Shown in pieces: positions 26,459-34,761 of a stretch of 64,000 bases of DNA; the stretch's first letter is position 1; the number at the start of each line of letters is the position of its first letter. The notes below the pieces were generated by a model. The model was not told where the DNA came from, did not search any database, and saw only the letters and a program-made list of their open reading frames with translations. Location of the stretch: NCBI GenBank assembly GCA_013112715.1, contig JABFGB010000001.1:62001-126000 (forward strand). The letters run 5' to 3'. Both the position numbers and the translations under genes were made by a program. This stretch comes from Chloroflexota bacterium. Lineage in GTDB: Bacteria; Chloroflexota; Anaerolineae; Aggregatilineales; J027.

Positions 26459-26824
26459 ATGGCAAAACGGATTTTAGTGGTTGAGGATAACCCTGACAAT
26501 CGCATTTTGATTACCGATGTGCTGACGGCACTCGATTATGAAGTTATTGTGGCAGTGGATGGCGAAGCAGGCGTTCAAGCAGCAATTTCAGATATACCCG
26601 ATCTCATTTTGATGGACCTATCCTTGCCCAAAATGGATGGTTGGACGGCGACGGGCCAGATCAAGGCCAATCCGAACCTCAATCATATTCCTGTCATTGC
26701 CCTGACAGCTCACGCGATGGTCGGTGACCGCGAAAAAGCGCTCCAAGCAGGCTGCAACGATTACATTAGCAAACCGATTGATTTCCGTGAACTGGCTGAT
26801 AAATTGGAGAAATTTTTAGGCTAA
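26459..26824 (+). CDS. Stand-alone receiver-domain response regulator
   Basis: This is a 121-residue single-domain response regulator: acidic pair in VVEDNPDNR, phosphoacceptor Asp53 in LMDLSLPKMDGW, conserved Thr in ALTAHAMVGD and Lys in YISKPIDF. It has no output domain, as in CheY-like or Spo0F-like shuttles, and probably carries phosphate between the neighbouring hybrid kinases and other proteins. The ATG at 26459 follows AGGAGA; an upstream ATG at 26423 is less likely because the receiver fold begins at MAKRILVVED. The next gene begins 13 bases after the stop. Confidence 0.92.
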   Translation: MAKRILVVEDNPDNRILITDVLTALDYEVIVAVDGEAGVQAAISDIPDLILMDLSLPKMDGWTATGQIKANPNLNHIPVIALTAHAMVGDREKALQAGCNDYISKPIDFRELADKLEKFLG

Positions 26825-26837
26825 CAGGGCGGCATGA

Positions 26838-27875
26838 ATGAAAGTTCTGGTCGCAGAAGACAACGTAGACAGCCGCCACATGATATTGGATGTTTTGGCA
26901 GCGGCTGGGTATGACACAATTGCTTCAGTAGATGGTGCGGATGCCTTATCCAAAACCCGCCATTATCTGCCGGATATTGTGTTACTAGATATCAATATGC
27001 CCGTGATGGACGGATGGGAGGTATGTGCTGAACTGCGGAAAAACCCGGACACTGCCCAAATTCCCATCATTATCTTAACCGCTCAATCAGACATTGACAG
27101 CCGCATTAAGGGGTTGGGGTTGGGGGCCGACGATTATCTCAGTAAGCCCTTTAGCCCGCGTGAACTGCTGGCCCGCATCAATACACGGCTTCGCACCAAA
27201 GCCGAAACCGATAGCATCCGTCAGCAGCGCCAACACATCCGTAAAACGTTTGAACGTTTCCTCTCGCCTGATGTGGTCGAAACACTGATTCAAAATCCTG
27301 AATCCACGCAGTTAGGCGGGGCGATCCGTGACCTTACCATTTTATTTGCCGATCTTGAGGGATTCACCGCTCTGTCCGAACGGCTTAACCCGGTGGAACT
27401 GCTGCACATCCTCAATGAATATCATGGCCTGATGGTGGAAATTGTGCGGCGCAATGGGGGGTTGGTTAACAAGTTTTTAGGCGATGGTATCCTTGCGCTC
27501 TATAATACCCCACTTGATCTGCCGAACCACGCTTTGAAGGCCGTGACAACAGCCATTGAAATACGCGATGCCCTTGTCGAATTTCAGCAGTATTTTCCCG
27601 GCGACCTGCGGATGAACATTAATTTTGGTATCAACAGCGGTCAAGCAGTGGTCGGCAACATCGGCAGTCGAGATTTAATGGACTATACGGCGGTTGGCGA
27701 TAATGTCAATCTGGCTCAACGCCTACAAAGTATGAGTCGGGGTGGCGAGATCATGATCAGCGAGGCGACCTATCAACTGGTTGCGACCTATATAGCGGTT
27801 GAGGAGGCTGGTCTGCGCCATATCCGAGGACGTGAAGAACCTGTGCGGGTTTATCTTGTGCAAGGTCTGTGGTAA
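26838..27875 (+). CDS. Receiver-class III nucleotidyl cyclase response regulator
   Basis: This 345-residue response regulator has a receiver domain (1-125, acidic pair in VAEDNVDSR, phosphoacceptor Asp51 in LLDINMPVMDGW, Lys in DDYLSKPFSP) joined through a short helical linker with an FERFLSPDVVETLI segment to a class III adenylate/guanylate cyclase domain (about 155-345). The cyclase keeps the metal aspartates in LFADLEGFTALSE and FLGDGILALYN and the DYTAVGDNVNLAQRLQ segment, so it is probably active. Phosphorylation by the upstream kinases would then control cyclic-nucleotide output. It follows the lone receiver by 13 bases and precedes a degenerate kinase by 28 bases. Confidence 0.92.
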   Translation: MKVLVAEDNVDSRHMILDVLAAAGYDTIASVDGADALSKTRHYLPDIVLLDINMPVMDGWEVCAELRKNPDTAQIPIIILTAQSDIDSRIKGLGLGADDYLSKPFSPRELLARINTRLRTKAETDSIRQQRQHIRKTFERFLSPDVVETLIQNPESTQLGGAIRDLTILFADLEGFTALSERLNPVELLHILNEYHGLMVEIVRRNGGLVNKFLGDGILALYNTPLDLPNHALKAVTTAIEIRDALVEFQQYFPGDLRMNINFGINSGQAVVGNIGSRDLMDYTAVGDNVNLAQRLQSMSRGGEIMISEATYQLVATYIAVEEAGLRHIRGREEPVRVYLVQGLW

Positions 27876-27903
27876 CAAATTATTCAAAAGGCATTTATCT
27901 GGA

Positions 27904-29004
27904 ATGAATACTATAAAAATTTTAGGTTTCACCTCCCCATCCAGCATAGAATATACCCTTAATCCTAAACTTTTTGATTTCGAGATGGCCCATCTGCCGA
28001 ATACCCTGATTGATTTAGCCCATCGTCATCGCCCACACGCGGTTCTAGTAGATGCCACTTCGCTCGAAAATGGCCTTGAAGCCATTCATGCCTTGCGCGA
28101 TGACCCTCTAACCACTTATCTACCGATTGTTGCAGTTGTCCATAAAGATGAAGCGGCGATGGATACGATTTTGGCGGCAGGGGCCGATGATTTTGTTTGC
28201 CCGCCACTTGCACGTCTTGAAATCGAGACACGCCTTCGTTCCGTAATTCAAAGTGGCCACTCACCCAAAATGGATACTATTGAAATTCTACGCATCACCG
28301 CACGCCGGATGAGCGGCATAGTTGATCTGCTGACCCATGATTTCCGCAATCCTTCGGGAATTACAATCAGTAGCCTCCAGCTGGTATTGGAAATTCTTCA
28401 CGATACCCCCGACGCTTATCCGCCGGAAGTGCTCGTCTTAATGCGTCATTCGCTCTTCGCGGCCCAGCGACAGGCATTTTTGACCGAAGATTTGCTAGAT
28501 GTCTTTCGACTGGATATGAATGAACTGCCGTTGACGATTGAATCTATCAGCCTTCCGCCGTTGTTGGAAAAAGCAGGCGAGTATATTCGGGAGGCGGGTA
28601 AATACAACAATATCACCATTGAGGTACGTCCAGCCGATCAAATTCCCCCTGTCTTGGCCGACAGCGCACTGCTAGGTCGGGTGTTAAATGCCGCATTGGA
28701 TACATCACTCAAATTTTGTATGCCGGGGAAAACGATTGTGTTGGAAGCAGCAGCAGAAAATGACGGGGTAGCGATTCGGATTATTGATCCGGGTCGGCCT
28801 GTGCTGCCGCCTTACGACCAAGACCGCTTTTTTCAGTTGGAATATCAGAATGAGGCCCGAATGCAAAGTAGTCGCAGTTCGGTTGCAATGGGAATGCCAT
28901 TTTGTTACCTCGCCCTCCAACGCATGAACGGCACGATTGAAATTAGCACCGACCAAGCCAGCGGTCTCACGACTCTGCGTATGTGGTTGCCCAGCGGGAC
29001 TTAA
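27904..29004 (+). CDS. Receiver-histidine kinase with degenerate ATPase domain
   Basis: The 366-residue cytoplasmic protein has an N-terminal receiver-like domain (about 1-120, VLVDATS at the acceptor position and a GADDFVCPPL ending), a dimerisation helix with an H-box-like LTHDFRNPSG (His145), and a C-terminal domain related to HATPase_c. That last domain is poorly kept: the N box reads NAALDTSLKF, the G1 box is IIDPGRP without the D-x-G-x-G pattern, and no G2 GxGLGL is seen. It may therefore bind nucleotide weakly or act as a phosphotransfer or scaffold protein. The ATG at 27904 is preferred over a GTG/TTG start inside the preceding gene. It ends the signalling run. Confidence 0.78.
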   Translation: MNTIKILGFTSPSSIEYTLNPKLFDFEMAHLPNTLIDLAHRHRPHAVLVDATSLENGLEAIHALRDDPLTTYLPIVAVVHKDEAAMDTILAAGADDFVCPPLARLEIETRLRSVIQSGHSPKMDTIEILRITARRMSGIVDLLTHDFRNPSGITISSLQLVLEILHDTPDAYPPEVLVLMRHSLFAAQRQAFLTEDLLDVFRLDMNELPLTIESISLPPLLEKAGEYIREAGKYNNITIEVRPADQIPPVLADSALLGRVLNAALDTSLKFCMPGKTIVLEAAAENDGVAIRIIDPGRPVLPPYDQDRFFQLEYQNEARMQSSRSSVAMGMPFCYLALQRMNGTIEISTDQASGLTTLRMWLPSGT

Positions 29005-29136
29005 GGCCTGAGCCTAACAGGATACCGTGTCTACAAGATTCAAGGCCATCTTTACCCGGTGGTATAGACAATAGAAGGTTCCTTCTGATAACTCCATCTC
29101 ACTTGAAATAACTATTCACCCCAATGAAAGGCCATT

Positions 29137-30816
29137 ATGACAACACCCAAATGGTGGACAGACGCCGTGTGTTATCAGGTTTACCCCCGTTCTTTTGCAG
29201 ACGGGAATGGTGATGGCATCGGTGATTTGCTTGGTATTATCGAAAAACTAGACTATCTCCAATGGCTGGGAGTCACGGTAATTTGGATCTCCCCCTTTTT
29301 CCCCTCTCCGCAATTTGATGTCGGTTATGACATCTCGAATTATCATGATATAGACCCAGATTATGGCACACTGGCTGATTTTGATCGCCTGATCGCGGAA
29401 GCGCATAAAAGAGGCATTCGCGTGCTGCTCGATCTGGTACTCAACCACACCTCCGATCAGCATGAATGGTTCCAACAATCACGTTTGGGCAAAGACAACC
29501 CCTATCATGACTGGTATGTATGGCGGAGCGGTAAAAACGGCGGGCCACCCAACGACTGGGAGTCTATTTTTGGTGGCTCAGCGTGGCAATACGATGAAAC
29601 ACTAGATCAATACTACTATCACTATTTTTTCAAAGAGCAACCTGATCTCAATTGGCGCAATCCCGCAGTCAAACAGCGTATGTTTGATGAGGTGCGTTTT
29701 TGGCTAGATCGCGGCGTGGATGGCTTCCGCTTGGATGCAATCGGGGCGATTTATGAAGACCCCGATCTGCCGGATGCCAATATAGATATAGGCCTTGAAG
29801 AACTGTTCCTCAATTGGACGATGGGGGTATCGGAAGACACGACCAAACAATTCCGTGCCAAAATTCGCTATCAAGATGATCTACCGGAAAATCACGGCTT
29901 GATGAAAGACTTGCGTGAACTGATTGATACCTATGATGACCGTATTTTGTTGGGTGAAACCGACGATCCACGTTATTACGGGGATGGCACAAATGAACTC
30001 CATTCCGTGTTTAATTTTGACATCCTGCGCTTCCAAAAGGATGAAAATTTACAGGCCAGCCAGATTCGGCAAAAATTGGCAGACCGAGCCAAGTTGTTGC
30101 CGAAGGGAGCGTGGGAATGCAACACGGTGGGTAATCATGATATAACGCGCTCATTCACCTTCTACGGGGATGATCGCAGTCGGCATCAGGTTGCGCTGGC
30201 AATGGTGACACTGCTGCGAGGGACGCCCGTATTTTATTATGGCGAAGAAATCGGTATGACCGATTATCTTATGCAGGAGATCGAATGGTTTAAGGACAAT
30301 CTTGGCGTATGGATTTATGGGGTGTTGCAGCTCAAGCGCCAGCTTTCGCCCGAAAAAGCACTGGCCTTTGCGAATATTATGGGACGCGACAAATGCCGCA
30401 CCCCCATGCAGTGGCGAAACGCACCTAACGCTGGTTTTTCGCCTGCTGATATCAATACATGGCTGCCTGTCAACCCAAATTATGCGAAGGGTATCAATGT
30501 GGAGGACCAGCGCGAAAATCCTGATTCGGCGCTGAATTATCTACGTCGTCTCATCCAAGTGCGACAAGCCTATGAAGCACTCCGTCAAGGGGAACTCGTG
30601 ATGCTGGATACCGACGATGTATTGTCGTTCTGGCGCAAAACTCCGCAACAGAATTGTTTCATTGCCCTCAATATGTCTAACCAACCAACGAGCCTGCAAC
30701 TCGAAAAACAGGCCGTTCGCCAAATTTTCTCGACCCACTCACGCAGTAGTGAATCCGATAATTTGGCTGTGCTCAAACTTCATCCCTATGAGGTATACAT
30801 CGGCATCCAAGAATAA
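29137..30816 (+). CDS. GH13 alpha-glucosidase (oligo-1,6-glucosidase type)
   Basis: The 559-residue cytoplasmic enzyme of the alpha-amylase family hydrolyses alpha-glucosidic bonds of short oligosaccharides. Catalytic residues are visible: nucleophile Asp200 in GFRLDAIG, acid/base Glu274 in LLGETDD and the transition-state Asp335 in NHDITR. The N-terminal DAVCYQVYPRSFADGNGDGIGDL and the domain B region match oligo-1,6-glucosidase/alpha-glucosidase enzymes. No signal peptide is seen. The start follows AAAGG. It converges on a MalEFG-type operon (30885-36060) across a terminator, so the importer probably brings in alpha-glucosides for this enzyme. Trehalose or sucrose specificity cannot be excluded. 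Confidence 0.9.
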   Translation: MTTPKWWTDAVCYQVYPRSFADGNGDGIGDLLGIIEKLDYLQWLGVTVIWISPFFPSPQFDVGYDISNYHDIDPDYGTLADFDRLIAEAHKRGIRVLLDLVLNHTSDQHEWFQQSRLGKDNPYHDWYVWRSGKNGGPPNDWESIFGGSAWQYDETLDQYYYHYFFKEQPDLNWRNPAVKQRMFDEVRFWLDRGVDGFRLDAIGAIYEDPDLPDANIDIGLEELFLNWTMGVSEDTTKQFRAKIRYQDDLPENHGLMKDLRELIDTYDDRILLGETDDPRYYGDGTNELHSVFNFDILRFQKDENLQASQIRQKLADRAKLLPKGAWECNTVGNHDITRSFTFYGDDRSRHQVALAMVTLLRGTPVFYYGEEIGMTDYLMQEIEWFKDNLGVWIYGVLQLKRQLSPEKALAFANIMGRDKCRTPMQWRNAPNAGFSPADINTWLPVNPNYAKGINVEDQRENPDSALNYLRRLIQVRQAYEALRQGELVMLDTDDVLSFWRKTPQQNCFIALNMSNQPTSLQLEKQAVRQIFSTHSRSSESDNLAVLKLHPYEVYIGIQE

Positions 30817-30822
30817 GCAAAT

Positions 30823-30860
30823 AAAAAAGGGGATTGGACTCAAAACACCACTCCCCTTTG
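30823..30860. terminator. Bidirectional terminator between GH13 and malG
   Basis: AAAGGGGATTGG (30826-30837) pairs with CCACTCCCCTTT (30848-30859) with one mismatch. An A run lies before and a T run after the stem, so it can serve both convergent genes. Confidence 0.75.
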
Positions 30861-30884
30861 GATATTTGACTAGAGGCGCAGTAA

Positions 30885-31886
30885 TTAGCCCTTGACCGAG
30901 CCGAGTGTCAGACCACCCACCAACCAGCGCGAGCTATAGAGGAACAAGATCAATACCGGAATGGTAATGAGTACGGAACCCGCTGCAAACGTTCCCCACT
31001 GTGTTTGGAATTGAAGGATAAGCGAGTTCAATCCAAGCGGCCATGTCTGCATGACCTCCGCTTTCAGGATAACATTGGCGACCATATATTCATTCCACGC
31101 ACTGAGGAAGTTGAACAAAAAGATGATGGCGAGTGCAGGAGCAGACAGCGGCAAAATCACCCGCCAGAAGGCCATCATACGGGTTGCGCCATCCACCATC
31201 GCGGCTTCCTCTAGGTCAAAGGGAATCGTGTCATAGTAGCCACGCAAAATCCAGATGGATAGTGGAATGGCGGTGGTGGTATAGGCCAGTGCCAAACCCA
31301 GCACATTGTTCGTCAGATTTAAGCGGGCCACAATGATGTAAATCGGAATCAACAGCATCCCGGCGGGAATCATCTGCGTGGACAGCAGCAGGAACAACCC
31401 CAAATTACGTCCGGGGAACTTCCAACGCGAGAAGGCATAGGCACTAGTCGCAGCCACCACCACACCGAGCAACGCCACCGAAACCGTAATGATGAGGCTG
31501 TTCCATACCCATAGGCCAAAATCATGTTCGGTGAATAGTTGTTCGTAGGAATTTAAATTTGCACCATCGGGAATGATCGCCAGCGAGGTTGAAAGGAGAT
31601 TTTGGGCAGGACGTAGTGAAATCGTCACCACACGCGAGAGGGGGTACAGGGTGAGAATGCAGTAGAAAATCAGGAAACCGTGCGTTGGGTAAGCCACCGC
31701 AATCGCCAGCCAAACAGCGCCACCCGCTATAAACAGATTACTGTTGATTAGCGCCAACACGAGTCCCAAGATAAGGATAACGATGCTGCCAATCCCACGC
31801 CCACGCCGATACCACAAGGTCGAGGGTGTTTCGAATTCACGGGTTTCCCAAAAGCGTTTTTTCCAATCTTGCGATATTGTGGTCAT
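30885..31886 (-). CDS. malG: MalG-type sugar ABC permease (alpha-glucoside system)
   Basis: This 333-residue binding-protein-dependent permease has six or more TM segments, including an N-terminal pair (GSIVILILGLVLALINS and LFIAGGAVWLAIAV) and the BPD_transp_1 core at about 115-325. The ATPase-docking EAA loop is visible in EEAAMVDGATRMMAFWRVILP. The ending VGGLTLGSVKG is typical for MalG. It pairs with the unusual SH3b-loaded MalF at 31883; the genes overlap by four bases (ATGA). The ATPase is not encoded here. The substrate is inferred as alpha-glucoside from the neighbouring GH13 enzyme. Confidence 0.9.
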   Translation of the reverse strand: MTTISQDWKKRFWETREFETPSTLWYRRGRGIGSIVILILGLVLALINSNLFIAGGAVWLAIAVAYPTHGFLIFYCILTLYPLSRVVTISLRPAQNLLSTSLAIIPDGANLNSYEQLFTEHDFGLWVWNSLIITVSVALLGVVVAATSAYAFSRWKFPGRNLGLFLLLSTQMIPAGMLLIPIYIIVARLNLTNNVLGLALAYTTTAIPLSIWILRGYYDTIPFDLEEAAMVDGATRMMAFWRVILPLSAPALAIIFLFNFLSAWNEYMVANVILKAEVMQTWPLGLNSLILQFQTQWGTFAAGSVLITIPVLILFLYSSRWLVGGLTLGSVKG

Positions 31887-34642
31887 TTTTCATAGATTCC
31901 TTTCAATGCGCCGCTTTGAGTGATCCAGACCGAAGCAAACAAGATGAGGACGACAAAAATCACCAGTGAGAAGGCCGCCGCAAAGCCGAGTTGGAATTGC
32001 CCGTTCGCGCCGAATGCTGCGTTGTAGAGTGCCGTCACCAAAATATTGGTGCTTTCGTTTGGTTCACCCCCTGTAATCAAAAAGATGACATTGAAGTTAT
32101 TAAATGTCCATATCACGTCCAACGTGACGATAGGCACCGCTACCGGACGGATAAGCGGAACCGTGATATGCTTAAAACGCTCAAAGGCATTCGCCCCATC
32201 CATCGAGGCCGCTTCATAATAATCCGGTGCAATGGATTGCAGCCCACCCAACAGCGTCACCAGATAGAAGGGGACACCCAACCAGATATTGACAAATGTC
32301 ACCGCGACTAATGCTGGTGTAGGTCTAAAGAGCCACTGGACAGGTTCAAAACCAAGCTCTTGGACAAGGGCATTGACAAAGCCGAATTGGAAGTTGAATT
32401 CCCCTCGCCATGCCAGCGCGATAATCACCTGTGGAATAGCCCACGGCAGAATGATAATGGCACGATAGATACCTGTAAATTTCAGGTCTTTTTGATTGAG
32501 GATCAGCGCCAAAATCATGCCGAAAATCAGATGGAACAGGACATTAAAGGATGTCCAAATCAATGTAGTGCGCATCAAACGCGGAAAGGTTGAATTTTCC
32601 GTTTGCAGCAAGCGCCCCCAGCCCAAAATTTCACCTGTTTCGGGGTCTTCATCCACAAACACCCGTTTAAGGTTGTTCCAGCCATATTCCAAGCTATAGA
32701 GGACGATCTCGCGGTCGGTTGTCACACGCTGTTCCGGCACGGCTTCGACCCAACCCACAAGGCCCGCTTCGGTACGGATTTGATGCCAATAGCGCTGTTC
32801 TTCGTCTTGCGGGGTAACGGTAATACCGCTGGCGACTTCACCCAATGTTTCAGAGAGACGGGAGGGTTCGGTGTGCAGGAGGCCATCTTCAGAATTTGTA
32901 AAAATTGACCGCACATCAGCGGGTTCAGCATTCACCCATCCAAGCAAGCGAGCCTCGTCACGAGTTTGGACTTGATACCAAGGAGCATCCTGTGTGCTAA
33001 CCACATTCAGGTCAGTATCTTCGGCAAAGGTGGTTACGATTTCACTGGTATCGTTAAAGGCGGCATAGGCGTTGATTTCGGTAGGGGCCGCATAACGTTC
33101 GATCACACTGTCTGGCTCGATATTGGTAAAGCCAGAGGTGCCATCTTCTAGGCGCAGTTCATACCAAGTTAATTCGCCCGTATCGAATTCCTCAACCTGT
33201 GTGCCGCCGGGCAAGGTGGCGACGACCAGATTGCTCTCCAAATCGGCAATTAGGGGGGTAGTGTCTGGGGCGATCACAATATCCGTAAATGCTTCAGGGG
33301 TCGCTTGTATCCATCCTTTGACATTTTGATCGGTCTGAACGTAGTACCAGATGGTGTCCTCAACCGTCGTGCTGCTGAGGTTGACCACTAATTCACCGGT
33401 TTCAACACGGCCCAGTACCTCCACATCCCCACCTTCAGCAGTGCTCAAGATGTCTTGTGATTCTAGGATTTCAAAGGCCTCGACAGTCTCTGGTTGTACA
33501 TTGACCCAACCGCGTTGGCCGCTGAGATCACTGACCTCGTACCAAGTTTCGGTTTGGCGGCTAGCGATACGCGCATTTTGATCGGCAGGGAGAGTGACGG
33601 CCTGTTCCGACAAATAGTTAGCTTCACTAAAAAGCGGAATATCTTCTGCCGGATGATATAGCTCAGTAACGGTTAATGCCACATTCACCCAAGCTGTGCC
33701 TTCGGGTGTCTCAACTTCGTACCAAGTGAGGGGTTGGTTACGCAGCATATTGACTTCTTGGGCGGCGCTGATTTCGCCGACAACCTCACTGTCAGTGCTT
33801 TGGTCATCATACAGCGTCAAAGTCTCAGCCGGGATATAGAGATTGGCCTGACGTGGTTCTGCTGTCACCCAGCCAACCGTGCCATCGGCGGTTTCGATTT
33901 GATACCACATCTCACTTTCGCGTTTGACCAAGCGGACTTGTTCACCCGAGGCCACGCTTCCGACGACCTCACCGCTCGCCGCTGATTCTTCGTACACGTC
34001 TCCACCTGCGGACATGAAAAAGGTGCGGTCTGGAATCCAGCCCACCTCGCCGTCGGGCGTTTTGATTTCCCACCAGTCACGCTCATCTTGAACTTTGAGA
34101 GCAGCTTCAGCCTCGCGTTGACGTTGAATACAGGCAGCATCCAATGGATTACAGACCGTGCCCGTTTCAGAGACAGCAAAACCCGTTAGGGCCGTATACC
34201 CGACCGCTTTCGAACGACCCGTCACGCGGACTTCATCGCCGTTCTGTAATGTAAAAGCGACCTCCGCCGTTTCAGATGGTTCGACCCGTACCGGAATTTC
34301 ATCCAGATTGATGTTCACATCGGCGTTGAGCGCCGCCTGTCCAAGTGAACAGGGCGCATTGGTAATATTTTCGTCGGGTATATAACAGGAAATGGTCTTG
34401 AGGCGTAAATCCGAAAAGGCGAGTTGAATGTTGAAAATGAAAGGATAGACCGTAAAGATCGCCAATGCAATGACCGCCGGAGCCACCAATGTAAAAGGCA
34501 ACGCATACTTCGTCTTGAAAACTCTGGTGAGTAAGAAGTAGAGTGCAGGCTCAAGAATAATAATTCCGAGGACGGTTATACCTATCAGCGGCAGCAGATC
34601 AAGCAAGCGCTCTACGGCAATGTCAAATGTCAAGCCTTGCAT
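31883..34642 (-). CDS. MalF-type permease with a large eight-repeat SH3b insertion
   Basis: The 919-residue permease has two N-terminal TM helices (about 15-75), an extracytoplasmic region of about 560 residues, then the permease core TMs (about 690-915) with the EAA loop YYEAASMDGANAFERFKHI near residue 809. Ordinary MalF has only about 180 residues at this place (the P2 loop that touches MalE). Here the loop contains eight SH3b-like repeats, each ending in a WYxV..G..GWV..P pattern, for example WWEIKTPDGEVGW, WYQIETADGTVGWV, WYEVETPEGTAWV, WYEVSDLSGQRGWV, WYYVQTDQNVKGWI, WYELRLEDGTSGF, WYQVQTRDEARLLGWV and YWHQIRTEAGLVGWV. The ATG at 34642 follows AGGGA; a GTG just before it is not needed. 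The insertion may hold the binding protein or the wall. Confidence 0.92.
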   Translation of the reverse strand: MQGLTFDIAVERLLDLLPLIGITVLGIIILEPALYFLLTRVFKTKYALPFTLVAPAVIALAIFTVYPFIFNIQLAFSDLRLKTISCYIPDENITNAPCSLGQAALNADVNINLDEIPVRVEPSETAEVAFTLQNGDEVRVTGRSKAVGYTALTGFAVSETGTVCNPLDAACIQRQREAEAALKVQDERDWWEIKTPDGEVGWIPDRTFFMSAGGDVYEESAASGEVVGSVASGEQVRLVKRESEMWYQIETADGTVGWVTAEPRQANLYIPAETLTLYDDQSTDSEVVGEISAAQEVNMLRNQPLTWYEVETPEGTAWVNVALTVTELYHPAEDIPLFSEANYLSEQAVTLPADQNARIASRQTETWYEVSDLSGQRGWVNVQPETVEAFEILESQDILSTAEGGDVEVLGRVETGELVVNLSSTTVEDTIWYYVQTDQNVKGWIQATPEAFTDIVIAPDTTPLIADLESNLVVATLPGGTQVEEFDTGELTWYELRLEDGTSGFTNIEPDSVIERYAAPTEINAYAAFNDTSEIVTTFAEDTDLNVVSTQDAPWYQVQTRDEARLLGWVNAEPADVRSIFTNSEDGLLHTEPSRLSETLGEVASGITVTPQDEEQRYWHQIRTEAGLVGWVEAVPEQRVTTDREIVLYSLEYGWNNLKRVFVDEDPETGEILGWGRLLQTENSTFPRLMRTTLIWTSFNVLFHLIFGMILALILNQKDLKFTGIYRAIIILPWAIPQVIIALAWRGEFNFQFGFVNALVQELGFEPVQWLFRPTPALVAVTFVNIWLGVPFYLVTLLGGLQSIAPDYYEAASMDGANAFERFKHITVPLIRPVAVPIVTLDVIWTFNNFNVIFLITGGEPNESTNILVTALYNAAFGANGQFQLGFAAAFSLVIFVVLILFASVWITQSGALKGIYEK

Positions 34643-34683
34643 CACAAATTCCCTATTCTATAGTTCCCTTAACTCTAAACTCG

Positions 34684-34732
34684 AAAAAAGCAACGAGCAG
34701 GACAGCCTTTTTCGTCCTACTCGTTGCTTTTT
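34684..34732 (-). terminator. Strong stem-loop between malE and malF (attenuator-like)
   Basis: A stem of about 19 bases (34684-34703 with 34714-34732, one mismatch) has a ten-base loop and A/T-rich flanks. It looks like an intrinsic terminator for minus-strand transcription just after malE and before malF of the same operon. It would let more malE than malF-malG transcript be made. Confidence 0.8.
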
Positions 34733-34761
34733 CAACTATTCAATTGCAGTTGCTGATGAAC

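Noticed and set aside
33000-34600. Idea that the SH3b region of MalF comes from two fused neighbouring genes through a sequencing error
   Set aside because: The frame is open from the first TM helices through all eight repeats to the permease core, with no shift or internal stop; ordinary MalF also has its outer loop at this place.
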